Origin: DASXUX01 sp036504595
GTDB taxonomy: Bacteria; Planctomycetota; SZUA-567; H5-PLA8
DNA: 64,000 bases
NCBI GenBank assembly: GCA_036504595.1
Contig: DASXUX010000053.1
Coordinates: 1 to 64,000, forward strand
Direction of reading: 5' to 3'
Part shown: positions 63,424 to 64,000 of the stretch, in pieces
Layout: each line of letters starts with the position of its first letter
Numbering within the stretch: position 1 is the stretch's first letter
Translations under genes and position numbers: made by a program
Notes under the pieces: generated by a model
What the model was told of the DNA's origin: nothing
What the model saw: only the letters and a program-made list of their open reading frames with translations
The model's database searches: none

Positions 63424-64000
63424 ATGACTGCAACACGCACCTTCGTCGGCTTCGGCTTCGGCCCCATTCAAAGCGGCCTCTTCCTCTATGAAGCGTGGCT
63501 CACCGGCAGCTTCAAGCGCTTCGTCGTCGCTGAAGTGGACGACCAGCTCGTTAAAGCCGTGCGCGAGAACCACGGCCGCTATCACGTGAACATCGCGCGC
63601 AAAGACCGCATCGATCAGGTCACCGTCGAAGGCGTCGAACTCTACAACCCGCGCGACTCCGCCGGCCGCAGCGCCATCATCGCCGCGATTGCCGAAGCCG
63701 ACGAAATGGCGACGTGCTTGCCGAGCGTTGCCTTTTTTGATTCGGGAAACGAAAGCAGCGTTGCGGAAATGCTCACGGAGGGACTCAAGGAGCGTCTCCG
63801 CACGGGCAGCCAACAACTAACAGAGGCTGCCCGTGCCACAGTGATTTACGCCGCCGAAAACCACAACCACGCCGCCGAGATTCTGCTGGAGAAAGTGCAG
63901 CAGAAGTGGGTTGGCTCGGCGGATTCAAAGATCAATGGCCTCGGCCACATTCAGTTCCTGAACACCGTCATCGGCAAAATGAGCGGCGTCATCACCGAGC
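63424..64000 (+). CDS. Mannitol-dehydrogenase-family oxidoreductase, N-terminal part (runs off the window)
   Basis: ATG 63424 follows CAGGGACTGAA; 192 codons are visible with no stop. The start MTATRTFVGFGFGPIQSGLF contains the cofactor motif GFGFGPIQ. RFVVAEVDDQLVKAVREN fits the second strand with an acidic residue expected to bind the NAD ribose, as in mannitol-1-phosphate/fructuronate oxidoreductases. ENHNHAAEILLEKV and NTVIGKMSGV also suit the mannitol dehydrogenase N-terminal domain. A hairpin repeat at 63800-63836 is read through in frame (TGSQQLTEAARATV), probably an extra surface loop. The gene closes the visible catabolic cluster, and a 3-keto or uronate-type substrate is as likely as mannitol-1-phosphate. 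Confidence 0.82.
   Translation, partial: MTATRTFVGFGFGPIQSGLFLYEAWLTGSFKRFVVAEVDDQLVKAVRENHGRYHVNIARKDRIDQVTVEGVELYNPRDSAGRSAIIAAIAEADEMATCLPSVAFFDSGNESSVAEMLTEGLKERLRTGSQQLTEAARATVIYAAENHNHAAEILLEKVQQKWVGSADSKINGLGHIQFLNTVIGKMSGVITE
63800..63836. repeat. 12-bp-arm hairpin in frame inside the polyol dehydrogenase gene
   Basis: GCACGGGCAGCC (63800-63811) and GGCTGCCCGTGC (63825-63836) are exact complements with a 13-nt spacer. It belongs to the same family as 56467-56608. It adds roughly a dozen residues and keeps the frame open. Confidence 0.85.

Overview
The window is GC-rich bacterial DNA with about 22 intact protein genes, one gene running off the right edge, two clear gene remnants, and an unusual load of short repeats in the intergenic gaps. 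No rRNA, tRNA, CRISPR array or transposase was seen. The gene content points to a diderm of the Planctomycetota/Verrucomicrobiota/Lentisphaerota group or a close relative such as Hydrogenedentota. The pointers are an ECF sigma factor of the Rhodopirellula/Verrucomicrobium type paired with a FecR-like membrane protein, a TonB-dependent receptor, DUF1080, LamG/PQQ-like secreted proteins, an HzsA-like dihaem protein, and very large secreted proteins built of Ig-like modules. The phylum is inferred from family content only.

Left third (1-24.5 kb): a decayed glucuronoyl esterase tail and a GH4 glycosidase on the minus strand. Next is a sigma/FecR pair divergent from a 2005-residue secreted papain-like protease with PA14, FnIII and Ig-like repeats. 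A truncated Hanks-type kinase remnant abuts a secreted parallel beta-helix/LamG protein. A plus-strand signalling block follows: TonB receptor, YfiR-like periplasmic protein, histidine kinase, single-domain response regulator and hybrid histidine kinase.

Middle (23-51 kb): polysaccharide-oriented exported proteins. They are a CE7-type esterase, a heparinase-II/III-like lyase under a LacI regulator, a BNR_4 (ulvan-lyase-like) protein with two discoidin domains, a 2707-residue MBG/Ig-repeat protein, a DUF1080 protein, an exported methyltransferase-PQQ propeller-LamG fusion, an HzsA-like dihaem protein and a pectate-lyase-fold protein. Together they suggest a degrader of uronate-containing polysaccharides. 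No sulfatase or SusD-like gene is visible.

Right (51-64 kb): a stand-alone MmeI-like restriction-modification enzyme, then a repeat-rich 0.8 kb gap. A colinear plus-strand catabolic cluster follows: aldehyde dehydrogenase, PHP-like hydrolase, class II aldolase-SDR fusion, a 565-residue dehydrogenase with a duplicated-looking nucleotide-binding half, a second zinc-type dehydrogenase, and the start of a mannitol-dehydrogenase-like polyol oxidoreductase. This looks like a sugar or sugar-phosphate pathway (rhamnose/fucose-like) that could process what the exported enzymes release.

Two threads run across the window. One is a palindromic site (TGCACAYGTGCA with a T6ACAG tail) found in three separate intergenic regions. 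The other is a set of hairpin-forming repeats, two of which sit in frame inside otherwise intact genes.
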